A stretch of DNA of 64,000 bases from Streptomyces paludis. Lineage in GTDB: Bacteria > Actinomycetota > Actinomycetes > Streptomycetales > Streptomycetaceae. Every line of letters begins with the position of its first letter. The first letter of the stretch is position 1. The notes under the pieces were generated by a model that had not been told where the DNA came from, made no database searches, and saw nothing but the letters and a program-made list of their open reading frames with translations. The stretch covers positions 3,038,001 to 3,102,000 of the forward strand of contig NZ_CP031194.1 in NCBI RefSeq assembly GCF_003344965.1. The letters are read 5' to 3'. The position numbers and the translations under genes are program-made. This document shows positions 27,204 through 34,215 of the stretch, piece after piece.

Positions 27204-28670
27204 TCAGAAGGGGAAGTCCGTGCGTTCGTGCCGCACCGAGATCCACTTCTGCGTCGTGAACGCCTCCACCGCCGAATCGCCGTTGAGCCGCCCCAGCCCG
27301 GAGAACTTCTCGCCGCCGTACGCCACCATCGGCTCGTCCTGCACGGTCGAGTCGTTCACATGCATCATGCCGGTCTCGATCCGCCACGCGAACGCGACGC
27401 CGCGCTCCACGTGCGCGGTGTGGACGGCGCCGCTCAGTCCGTACGGCGTGTCGTTGGCGAGCCGTACCGCCTCGTCCTCGCCGTCGAACGGGACCAGCAG
27501 CACGACCGGCCCGAAGATCTCCTGCCGCAGCAGCGGGGAGTCCGCCGCCAGTCCGGTGAGCACCGTCGGCTCCACCAGATTGCCGCGCGTGCGCCCCCGT
27601 ACGAGCGCGGTCGCGCCCTCCGCGAGCGCCTGGTCCACCAGCGCGGTCAGCGCGTCCGCGTGGGAGCTGTTGATGACCGGGCCGATCTGGGTCGCGGGGT
27701 CGCGCGGGTCGCCGGTCCTGAGCGCCCGCACCCGGGCCACGAACTTCTCGGTGAACTCCCGCTCGACCGACCGGTCCACGAGGATCCGGTTGGCGGCCAT
27801 ACAGATCTGGCCCTGGTAGAAGAAGCGGCTGTGGACGGCCGCGTCCACCGCGTGGTCGAGCCCGGCGCCGTCGAGATCGTCCAGCACCACCAGCGCGCTG
27901 TTGCCGCTGAGTTCGAGGACGGTCCGCTTGAAGTGGGCCCCCGCGACGGCGCTGACATGGCGGCCGACCCGGTCGGACCCGGCGAAGGAGATCACCTTCG
28001 GGACGGGGTGCTCCAGCAGCGCGTCACCTATCTCCGCGATGTCCGTGACGACCACGTTGAAGAGTCCGGCCGGCAGTCCCGCGTCCTCGAAGAGCTTGGC
28101 TATGAGGCCGCCGCCGATGACGGGCGCGTTCTGGTTGGGCTTGACGACGACCGCGTTGCCGAGCGCCAGCGCGGGCGCCACCGACTTGATCGTCACCAGG
28201 AAGGGGAAGTTGAAGGGACAGATCACTCCGACGACCCCCACCGGCAGCCGGTAGACGCGGTTCTCCCGGCCGTCCACGGGCGACGGCAGGATCCGGCCCT
28301 CGCAGCGCAGCGCGAGCTGTACGGCCTCGCGCAGGAACTCCTGGGCGGCCCGTACCTCGTACAGCGCCTTGCGCCGCGTACCGCCCAGCTCGTCGATGAT
28401 CGCCTCGACGATGGGTTCGGTGTGCTCCTCGACCAGCCGGAGCACCCGCTCCAGTACGTCCCGGCGGGTGTACGGGTTGGTCTCGGCCCAGGCCCGCTGC
28501 GCGCGCTCGGCCGCGCGGTACGCCTCGTCGACCTCAAGGGCGGTGGCGACCGTGATGGCGGCGAGCTTCTCCCCGTTGTACGGGTTGAAGTCGATGATGT
28601 CCCACGAGCCGCTGCCGGTCCGCCACTCGCCGTCGATGTACTGATGGGCCAGGTCGGTGAAGTAGGACAT
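27204..28670 (-). CDS. Aldehyde dehydrogenase (aromatic/aliphatic ALDH superfamily)
   Basis: This 488-residue NAD(P)-dependent enzyme has the conserved ICPFNFPF, the nucleotide-binding KPNQNAPVIGG and FAGSDRVGRHVSAVAG motifs, catalytic Glu in ELSGN, catalytic Cys in YQGQICMAANR, and EIFGPVVLLVPF. The profile resembles benzaldehyde/vanillin dehydrogenases (the tripeptide GQICM and the FNPYNGEKLA opening), but the substrate is not determined. The ATG at 28670 with AAGGGA upstream is chosen over ATG 28721. Confidence 0.9.
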   Translation of the reverse strand: MSYFTDLAHQYIDGEWRTGSGSWDIIDFNPYNGEKLAAITVATALEVDEAYRAAERAQRAWAETNPYTRRDVLERVLRLVEEHTEPIVEAIIDELGGTRRKALYEVRAAQEFLREAVQLALRCEGRILPSPVDGRENRVYRLPVGVVGVICPFNFPFLVTIKSVAPALALGNAVVVKPNQNAPVIGGGLIAKLFEDAGLPAGLFNVVVTDIAEIGDALLEHPVPKVISFAGSDRVGRHVSAVAGAHFKRTVLELSGNSALVVLDDLDGAGLDHAVDAAVHSRFFYQGQICMAANRILVDRSVEREFTEKFVARVRALRTGDPRDPATQIGPVINSSHADALTALVDQALAEGATALVRGRTRGNLVEPTVLTGLAADSPLLRQEIFGPVVLLVPFDGEDEAVRLANDTPYGLSGAVHTAHVERGVAFAWRIETGMMHVNDSTVQDEPMVAYGGEKFSGLGRLNGDSAVEAFTTQKWISVRHERTDFPF

Positions 28671-28733
28671 GCGATCCCTTACTGCGGGTGCTACAGGCGC
28701 AAACTCCTGATGTCTGGTCATCGTACTGATGCC

Positions 28734-29624
28734 TCAGATCAATTGGAGCAATCCGCGGAGGACATCTCGGCTCTCCTCCGGCCCCGGGCTGTCCTCCTGG
28801 AGCCGCGCCATCACCCGCTCGTACTGGCCGACCTCCTCGCGCTTGTCCAGATACAGCGCGCTGGTGAGCTGTTCGAGGAAGACGACGTCGGAGAGGTCCG
28901 ACTCGGGGAAGCTCAGCATGGTGAACGCGCCGCTCTCGCCCGCGTGTCCGCCGAAGCTGAACGGCATCACCTGGAGCGTGATGTTCGGCTGCTCGGAGAT
29001 CTCGATCAGATGCTTCAACTGCCCCTGCATCACGGCACGGTCGCCGTACGGCCGGCGCAGCGCCGCCTCGTCGAGGATGGCGTGGAAGCGCGGCGCCCGC
29101 TCGGAGACGAGCACCTTCTGCCGCTCCAGCCGCAGCGCGACCCGGCGTTCGACCTCGGCGCAGGGCGCGTCGGGCTGGCCGCGGGTGACGACGGCGTGCG
29201 CGTACGCCTCCGTCTGGAGCAGTCCGTGCACGAACTGCACCTCATAGATACGGATCAGTGAGGCGGCGCCCTCCAGACCGATGTACGTCTGGAACCAGCC
29301 GGGCAGCACATCGCCGAAGCTGTGCCACCATCCCGCGACATTGGCCTCCCGGGCCAGCCCGAGCAGGGCGGCGCGCTCGCCCTCGTCGGCCACCCCGTAG
29401 AGGGTCAGCAGGTCCTCGATGTCTCTGGCCTTGAAGCTCACCCGTCCCAACTCCATACGGCTGATCTTGGACTCGGATGCGCGGATCGAGTAGCCGGCGG
29501 CTTCACGTGTGATGCCGCGCGTCTCGCGCAGCCGCCTCAGTTGTGAGCCCAGCAGGATGCGCCGCACCACGGAACCGCCCGATTCGGCTGCGGTCACGTC
29601 TTCAACCCTCCCCATCACACACAT
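28734..29624 (-). CDS. XRE-family HTH regulator with DUF5753 domain (WhiJ-like)
   Basis: This ~296-residue regulator has an N-terminal helix-turn-helix (GSQLRRLRETRGITREAAGYSIRASESKISRMELGR) and a C-terminal DUF5753 domain (WWHSFGDVLPGWFQTYIGLEGAASLIRIYEVQFVHGLLQTEAYA) found throughout Streptomyces with DUF397 and anti-sigma-like ATPase partners. The ATG at 29624 has GAGGGG six bases upstream; several later starts are possible. It is divergent from the ATPase gene and should bind the shared element at 29791. Confidence 0.9.
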   Translation of the reverse strand: MCVMGRVEDVTAAESGGSVVRRILLGSQLRRLRETRGITREAAGYSIRASESKISRMELGRVSFKARDIEDLLTLYGVADEGERAALLGLAREANVAGWWHSFGDVLPGWFQTYIGLEGAASLIRIYEVQFVHGLLQTEAYAHAVVTRGQPDAPCAEVERRVALRLERQKVLVSERAPRFHAILDEAALRRPYGDRAVMQGQLKHLIEISEQPNITLQVMPFSFGGHAGESGAFTMLSFPESDLSDVVFLEQLTSALYLDKREEVGQYERVMARLQEDSPGPEESRDVLRGLLQLI

Positions 29625-29937
29625 GTGGTTCCCCTCGGAGCGCCCCCGGGACTCCAAGAGGCGGATTCTGCCATCAAAACGCTTCAGCCCGTACTCATTC
29701 GATTACGGAAATAAGAAGGGTTTGCGGAGAGGGCGAAACTGGTCACGGGAAGAAATGACCAAGAATCACCACGGGAGGGGTGAAGTCCGGCGCGTGCACG
29801 TGCATCTGCCCTTGCATCTGCCGTGCGCATTCGGAACCATGGGCCTCGCGCACCTGCGTGTTCGTTTCGTGATTGACGTGTTGTGACGCTGGACCACCGC
29901 AGTATCGCTACGGCCGCGAATCCCGGGAGTGCCTCGC
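29625..29937. other. 313-bp divergent control region of the WhiJ-like cluster
   Basis: No gene is visible. The left half (29680-29760) is comparatively AT-rich. The right half carries the 28-bp element at 29791-29818 and a direct repeat TGCATCTGCC (29801 and 29813). Promoters for both flanking genes are expected here. Confidence 0.7.
29791..29818 (+). promoter_or_regulatory. Shared 28-bp element, copy 1 (upstream of the ATPase gene)
   Basis: It begins CGCGTGCACGTGCATCTGC and contains the palindrome TGCACGTGCA (29795-29804). Copy 2 lies upstream of the DUF397 gene at 30970-30997 in the same orientation relative to transcription, with about 24 of 28 positions identical. Confidence 0.7.
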
Positions 29938-30450
29938 ATGGGGATGAATGGATCGACCATGCTGGAGCCGTTAAGGCGGGGATTGCCCCCGATCGACCCG
30001 GCGGCTGCGGCAGGCGCTGTTTCGTGCGCCCTGCCCCCCCGCTACGAAGCGGTGCGCGGGGCACGGCAGTTCACCAGGACCACGCTGTCCCAGTGGGAGC
30101 TGACCGAGCGCTTCGACGATGTCGCGCTGGTCGTCTCCGAGCTGGTCACCAACGCGCTGCGGCACGCCCTGCCGGCCGACACCCCGCGCGACCCGCACGA
30201 GGCTCCGGTACGGCTGCATCTGATGCGCTGGTCGTCCCGGCTGATCTGCGCGGTACGGGACCCCAGCCACACGAGTCCGGCGACCCGGGAGACGGACGAG
30301 GACTGCGCGGCGGAGTCCGGGCGCGGGCTGTTCCTGGTCGAGTCGTTCAGTGACACCTGGGGCTGGCACCCGCTGGCGGGATCGCTGCACGGCAAGGTGG
30401 TCTGGGCGCTGTTCCGGCTCCCGCAGGACCGGGACAGACCGCAGGACTGA
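29938..30450 (+). CDS. Anti-sigma-like ATP-binding protein (HATPase_c_2)
   Basis: This ~170-residue protein is of the RsbW/SpoIIAB-like GHKL family. The N-box VALVVSELVTNALRHA and the G-box SGRGLFLVESFSDTWGW are clear, and a HisKA phosphoacceptor is absent. In Streptomyces such proteins are common partners of WhiJ-like HTH and DUF397 proteins, with a regulatory rather than enzymatic role assumed. The ATG at 29938 has GGGAG eight bases upstream. It ends just before a perfect hairpin terminator. Confidence 0.88.
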   Translation: MGMNGSTMLEPLRRGLPPIDPAAAAGAVSCALPPRYEAVRGARQFTRTTLSQWELTERFDDVALVVSELVTNALRHALPADTPRDPHEAPVRLHLMRWSSRLICAVRDPSHTSPATRETDEDCAAESGRGLFLVESFSDTWGWHPLAGSLHGKVVWALFRLPQDRDRPQD

Positions 30451-30466
30451 GACAGAACCGGAAAAA

Positions 30467-30500
30467 AGTACCGGCCGGTCCTCATGGACCGGCCGGTACT
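30467..30500 (+). terminator. Perfect hairpin after the ATPase gene
   Basis: A 15-bp perfect stem (AGTACCGGCCGGTCC / GGACCGGCCGGTACT) with a TCAT loop, starting 17 bp after the stop codon. Confidence 0.85.
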
Positions 30501-30659
30501 GTTCGCTGCCCCACACTTTTTCGGTCATGAACACACGGAAGATTGACCGAAAACACCCCACCAGAACGTCGACTTCGGGCGACCGCCGTCACACGGCCGC
30601 TGTCGGATGACCGACGCCGGGCTGTCGACGCCGGACGGGCCGGCGCCGGGCGTCCGACG

Positions 30660-30902
30660 TCAGGTCGTCGCCGCCAAGTGGTCGAACTCCCCCGCCTTGG
30701 CGCCGATCAGCATCGACTCGATCTCGGCACGGGTGTAGACGAGCGCGGGACCCTCGGGGTGGCGCGAGTTGCGTACCGCCACCTCTCCGCCGGGCAGCTG
30801 GGCGAACTCCACGCAGGAACCCTGGGAGTTGCTGTGCCTGCTCTTCTGCCAGACGACTCCGTGAAGCTCTGTGGCCGCTATGCCGTTGTACACGTGGTGC
30901 AC
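30660..30902 (-). CDS. DUF397 protein
   Basis: This ~80-residue small acidic protein has the DUF397 signature VVWQKSRHSNSQGSCVEFAQLPGGEVAVRNSRHPEGPALVYTRAEIESML. Such proteins are encoded beside WhiJ-like HTH proteins and are thought to antagonise them. The GTG at 30902 has GGGGAG six bases upstream; a TTG at 30923 and a GTG at 30893 are alternatives. Together with the HTH protein and ATPase to the left it completes a three-gene regulatory set. Confidence 0.88.
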   Translation of the reverse strand: MHHVYNGIAATELHGVVWQKSRHSNSQGSCVEFAQLPGGEVAVRNSRHPEGPALVYTRAEIESMLIGAKAGEFDHLAATT

Positions 30903-30969
30903 AGGACGCTCCCCGAGTTGCAAGGTGCAGGTGTCAACTGTCTCGGATCATAGCTGTGTTTCATGTGCG

Positions 30970-30997
30970 GATGCATGAGCAAATGCACGTGCACGCG
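30970..30997 (-). promoter_or_regulatory. Shared 28-bp element, copy 2 (upstream of the DUF397 gene)
   Basis: Read on the minus strand it begins CGCGTGCACGTGCATTTGC and includes the palindrome TGCACGTGCA (30984-30993). It lies 68-95 bp upstream of the DUF397 start and parallels copy 1 at 29791. Confidence 0.7.
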
Positions 30998-31116
30998 GGG
31001 TGTTCCCTTGGTTACAGACGCACCCGTGCAAACCCCCTCTTATAGAAGAGACGCGTTTGGCGGCCATCTGGATGCGTCCGGTTTTCCGTGTCCGGCACGG
31101 GTCTCAGCGCGGGGTG

Positions 31117-31371
31117 TCAGCGCGGGGTCGAGCCGTACGGCAGCAGCGCCATCTCCCGGGCGTTCTTGATCGCGCGCGCGAGCCGGCGCTGCTGCTGGGC
31201 GCTCACCCGGGTCACCCGGCGGCTGCGGATCTTCCCCCGGTCGGAGAGGAACTTCCGCAGCAGATCGGTGTTCTTGTAGTCGATGTAGGTGATGCCGTCC
31301 CGGTCCAGCGGATTGGGACGGGGTGCGGGCGGCTTGCGGTCGCCGCGGCGGCCGGGCTGACGGCTGGGCAT
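31117..31371 (-). CDS. rpsR: Ribosomal protein S18 paralogue (zinc-independent)
   Basis: This 84-residue S18 has the conserved core [54 protein letters not shown]. It has no cysteines, so it represents the C-minus form that can replace a zinc-binding S18 under zinc starvation. It starts 3 bp after the CobW-like gene stop, as the last gene of a minus-strand operon of alternative ribosomal proteins controlled by the Zur box at 33027. Confidence 0.95.
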   Translation of the reverse strand: MPSRQPGRRGDRKPPAPRPNPLDRDGITYIDYKNTDLLRKFLSDRGKIRSRRVTRVSAQQQRRLARAIKNAREMALLPYGSTPR

Positions 31372-31374
31372 GGG

Positions 31375-32535
31375 TCAGACCTCCAGAAGGGCGTCGAAGG
31401 CGGGCGGCAGGCGCTTCCAGGCGGCGCGGCCCGCGGTGTACTCGGCGTCGGTGAGCAGGCAGGAGTCGAGCAGCCGCCCGATCCCCTCACGGTCGAGACC
31501 GGGCGAGGTGAAGACCAGGTGCTGGCAGCGGTCGCCGTGCCGGGGGTCCCAGTCGAGGGCGGCGGCGGCCCGGCGCAGCGGCGGGACCGTCTCCCACTCG
31601 GCGTCCGGCAGCGACGCCAGCCAGGGGCCGAAGCTCTCCACGCAGAGCGCTCCGCCGGCCGCGTCCCAGTGGAGCAGGGTGTCGGGGCGGTCCGCGAGCC
31701 AGAAGCGGCCCCGGCTGCGGGCCGCGGCGCAGGTCAGGTCCTCCAGCGCGCGGTAGAGCCGCTCGGGGTGGAAGGGCCGGGCGCGGTGCCATACGTACGT
31801 ACCGACCCCGCATTCGTCGGCGTCCTGGGGCAGCAGCGCGCAGGCGGGGTGCTGCCGGGCGGCGGCGGCCTCGACGTCGAAGCCGGCGAAGACGGCGGTG
31901 GCCAGCTCCTCGCCCGCTATCGCCACCTGCCGTGCGGTGGGGTGCAGTTGGGCGAGGAGCGCGCGGTCCTCGTCGTCCGCGAGCGGGCTGTCGGCGAGGG
32001 CGAGCACCGGCGCGTACTCCAGCTGCCTGGCCCAGGTGTCGGCGACGGTGCGCCGGTCGGTGGCCGCGGCGGCCAGTCCGGCGTCGGCCAGGTCGTCGCC
32101 GTTGCCGAGGTACGGCAGGAGCAGCGCCGGGTCGACGGCGGTGAGCACCGCGCTGACGGCCAGCCGTTCGCCGTGCGCGGCGACGACCTCGGCCATCGCG
32201 CGGGGCTCGACGGAGTCCCACAGCTCGACGATGGCGAGCCGGGTCGTACCGTCGTCCGCGAGCCGGACCAGCTCGGGCACGAGGTCCTCGCGCAGCGCGC
32301 AGCAGGCGCAGTCGTTGACGAGTGCCGCCTCTCCGTAGGAGAGGCGGCCGTTGGCGTCGCGGACGGTACGGACGACGGTGCCGCGCGCGGCGGTCGACAG
32401 ATCGTGGTGGAGCGCGACGCTGCCCGGCACGGTGGCGAGCAGCCGCCGTACGGCCGCCTCGCGGGCGTCGGCGTGCAGACCGCAGACGATCGCGACGGGC
32501 AGCCGCCCGCCGAACCGCCCGAACTCCCCGCTCAC
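31375..32535 (-). CDS. CobW/COG0523-like protein with degenerate P-loop
   Basis: This 386-residue protein of the COG0523 metallochaperone family is encoded within the zinc-starvation operon. The metal-binding CxCC motif is present ([11 protein letters not shown]), as are the central [14 protein letters not shown] segment and a CobW C-terminal-like domain. The expected N-terminal Walker A GxxGxGKT is replaced by [12 protein letters not shown], lacking the lysine, so GTP hydrolysis is doubtful. It overlaps the L31 gene by four bases (32532-32535). The likely role is zinc allocation under starvation, by genomic context. Confidence 0.88.
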   Translation of the reverse strand: MSGEFGRFGGRLPVAIVCGLHADAREAAVRRLLATVPGSVALHHDLSTAARGTVVRTVRDANGRLSYGEAALVNDCACCALREDLVPELVRLADDGTTRLAIVELWDSVEPRAMAEVVAAHGERLAVSAVLTAVDPALLLPYLGNGDDLADAGLAAAATDRRTVADTWARQLEYAPVLALADSPLADDEDRALLAQLHPTARQVAIAGEELATAVFAGFDVEAAAARQHPACALLPQDADECGVGTYVWHRARPFHPERLYRALEDLTCAAARSRGRFWLADRPDTLLHWDAAGGALCVESFGPWLASLPDAEWETVPPLRRAAAALDWDPRHGDRCQHLVFTSPGLDREGIGRLLDSCLLTDAEYTAGRAAWKRLPPAFDALLEV

Positions 32536-32825
32536 GACCGGGCCTCGGACGTACCGGCCTCGGACGTAGGGGCCTCGGGTGCGCGGCGGCCGTAGCGGCG
32601 TTCGAAGCGCTCCACGCGGCCGGCGGTGTCGAGGACGCGTGCCGTGCCCGTGTAGAAGGGGTGGCTCGCCGAGGAGATCTCGACGTCGATGACGGGGTAG
32701 GTGGCGCCGTCCGCCCAGTCGACCGTCTTCTCGCTGGTGGCGGTCGACCGGGTGAGGAAGGCGAAGCCGGCCGCCTTGTCGCGGAAGACGACGGGCCGGT
32801 ACGCGGGGTGGATTCCGGGCTTCAT
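32532..32825 (-). CDS. rpmE: Ribosomal protein L31 type B (zinc-independent)
   Basis: This 97-residue L31 paralogue begins [28 protein letters not shown] and contains [19 protein letters not shown], the type B pattern. It lacks the CxxC pairs of the zinc-binding form. A C-terminal Ala/Glu/Ser extension follows RRYGRR. Type B L31 displaces the zinc-loaded L31 from ribosomes to release zinc. It lies 24 bp downstream of the L33 gene. Confidence 0.95.
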   Translation of the reverse strand: MKPGIHPAYRPVVFRDKAAGFAFLTRSTATSEKTVDWADGATYPVIDVEISSASHPFYTGTARVLDTAGRVERFERRYGRRAPEAPTSEAGTSEARS

Positions 32826-32849
32826 CTGCTGGTGGTTCCTTCGCTTCTC

Positions 32850-33014
32850 TCAGCGCTCTTCGCGGAAGCCGACATGGCGCCGCACGACCGGGTCGTACTT
32901 GCGCAGCGTCATGCGGTCGGGGTCGTTACGGCGGTTCTTGCGGGTGACGTAGGTGAAGCCGGTACCGGCGGTGGAGCGGAGCTTGACGATCGGGCGTAGT
33001 TCGTTGCGGGCCAT
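32850..33014 (-). CDS. rpmG: Ribosomal protein L33 (zinc-independent paralogue)
   Basis: This 54-residue protein begins [35 protein letters not shown] and has no cysteines, so it is the C-minus L33. It is the first gene of the minus-strand operon rpmG-rpmE-cobW-like-rpsR. Its ATG lies about 13 bp from the Zur box, so the box should cover its promoter. Confidence 0.95.
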   Translation of the reverse strand: MARNELRPIVKLRSTAGTGFTYVTRKNRRNDPDRMTLRKYDPVVRRHVGFREER

Positions 33015-33026
33015 GGGGTTAGTATA

Positions 33027-33047
33027 TGGAAATGGTTTCCATTTCCA
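33027..33047. promoter_or_regulatory. Zur box between divergent ribosomal paralogue operons
   Basis: TGGAAATGGTTTCCA at 33027-33041, continuing with TTTCCA, matches the inverted-repeat Zur operator pattern (TGnnAATGnTTnnCA-like). It sits midway between rpmG (start 33014) and rpmB (start 33061), placed to repress both in zinc sufficiency. Confidence 0.88.
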
Positions 33048-33060
33048 AAGAGAGGGGTGT

Positions 33061-33303
33061 GTGACCTTGTCCGCCCACTGCCAGCTGACCGGGGCCGAGC
33101 CGGGATTCGGCAACAAGATCTCCCACTCGCACCGGCGTACCTCCCGCCGCTTCGACCCGAACATCCAGCGCAAGCGCTACTGGCTGCCGAGCGAGGGCAG
33201 GCATGTACGCCTCACCCTCAGCGCCCGGGCGGTCAAGACGATCGACTCGATCGGCATCGAGGCCGCCGTCGCCCGGATCCGGGAACGCGGGGTGAAGGTC
33301 TGA
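33061..33303 (+). CDS. rpmB: Ribosomal protein L28 (zinc-independent paralogue)
   Basis: This 80-residue L28 paralogue contains [35 protein letters not shown], with one remaining N-terminal cysteine and none of the paired cysteines. The GTG at 33061 follows GAGAGGGG. It is the first gene of the plus-strand half of the Zur-controlled cluster and is coupled to rpsN, whose ATG overlaps the last base of its stop. Confidence 0.94.
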   Translation: MTLSAHCQLTGAEPGFGNKISHSHRRTSRRFDPNIQRKRYWLPSEGRHVRLTLSARAVKTIDSIGIEAAVARIRERGVKV

Positions 33304-33608
33304 TGGCGAAGAAGAGCAAGATCGTCCGCAATGAGCTGCGCAAGGAGACCGTCGAGCGGTACGCGGCACGCCGCGCCGAGCTGAAGGAGATCCTGCGGCT
33401 CCCCGGCACCCCCGAGGCGGAACGGATTTCGGCGGAACGGGAGTTGCGGCGCCAGCCGCGCGACGCGAGCGCGACCCGGATCCGGAACCGGGACAGCGTG
33501 GATGGGCGTCCTCGTGGACATCTCAGGAAATTCGGCCTCTCCCGGGTCCGGTTGCGCGAGCAGGCGCACGCCGGCTTTCTCCCGGGGGTGCGGAAGTCGT
33601 CCTGGTAG
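33303..33608 (+). CDS. rpsN: Ribosomal protein S14 (zinc-independent, long form)
   Basis: This 101-residue S14 of the long cysteine-free form has a [14 protein letters not shown] opening, the [24 protein letters not shown] core and an [14 protein letters not shown] end. The short zinc-binding S14 is replaced by this form when zinc is scarce. It overlaps the rpmB stop by one base, so the two are translated together under the Zur box. Confidence 0.96.
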   Translation: MAKKSKIVRNELRKETVERYAARRAELKEILRLPGTPEAERISAERELRRQPRDASATRIRNRDSVDGRPRGHLRKFGLSRVRLREQAHAGFLPGVRKSSW

Positions 33609-33646
33609 TTTGACCGCGTTCGGTGACTGACAAGGGGGACTTGATC

Positions 33647-34180
33647 GTGCGGAAGCTGGTACGGACGGGCGGGGCCGCGGCCGGGATCGTCGTGCTCGCG
33701 CTCGCGCTCACCGCGTGCGGTGGGGGCGGCGACGACAGCGGTGACTCGGGCAAGGACACGGCCGGGTCGAGCGCGTCCGGCGGGACGGGCGGCGACTCGG
33801 GATCGGGTTCCGGCTCCGGTTCCGGTTCGGACGCCGCGGTCGCGGACGGCACATGGGCGGCCCTCACCGACGGCAAGCCCGTCGCCATGTCGGTCAAGGA
33901 CCAGCAGATCACGCTGGCGGTCGAGGGCCATGCCTGTACGGGCGCGGTGAAGGAGATGAGCGGCGCCCCGATGCTCGCCCTCGTCTGCGCGGACGGCTAC
34001 AAGGACCGCACGATGGGCACGATCGAGTCGAACGACGGCACGAACCTGGTGGTCTCCTGGAGCGGCGGCCCCAAGGACACCTTCATGAACGCCGACAAGG
34101 GCGCGATTCCCCCGGGTCTGCCGGCGGAGTTGCCGACGGAGCTGCCCGAGGGCTTCCCGACGACGCTGCCGAAGTCCTGA
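33647..34180 (+). CDS. Small secreted lipoprotein of unknown function
   Basis: This ~177-residue protein has a lipoprotein signal: Arg/Lys-rich start, hydrophobic stretch, lipobox LTAC followed by GGGG. A Gly/Ser/Asp-rich tether (about 25-65) leads to a compact ~85-residue domain with two cysteines (GHACTG and ALVCADGY) that may pair. A Pro/Glu-rich tail closes it. The GTG at 33647 with AAGGGGG nine bases upstream is preferred. I recognise no enzymatic family. Confidence 0.8.
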   Translation: MRKLVRTGGAAAGIVVLALALTACGGGGDDSGDSGKDTAGSSASGGTGGDSGSGSGSGSGSDAAVADGTWAALTDGKPVAMSVKDQQITLAVEGHACTGAVKEMSGAPMLALVCADGYKDRTMGTIESNDGTNLVVSWSGGPKDTFMNADKGAIPPGLPAELPTELPEGFPTTLPKS

Positions 34181-34215
34181 CGCGACGGACGGCGTGCGGA
34201 CCGCCGCCGGCCCGT

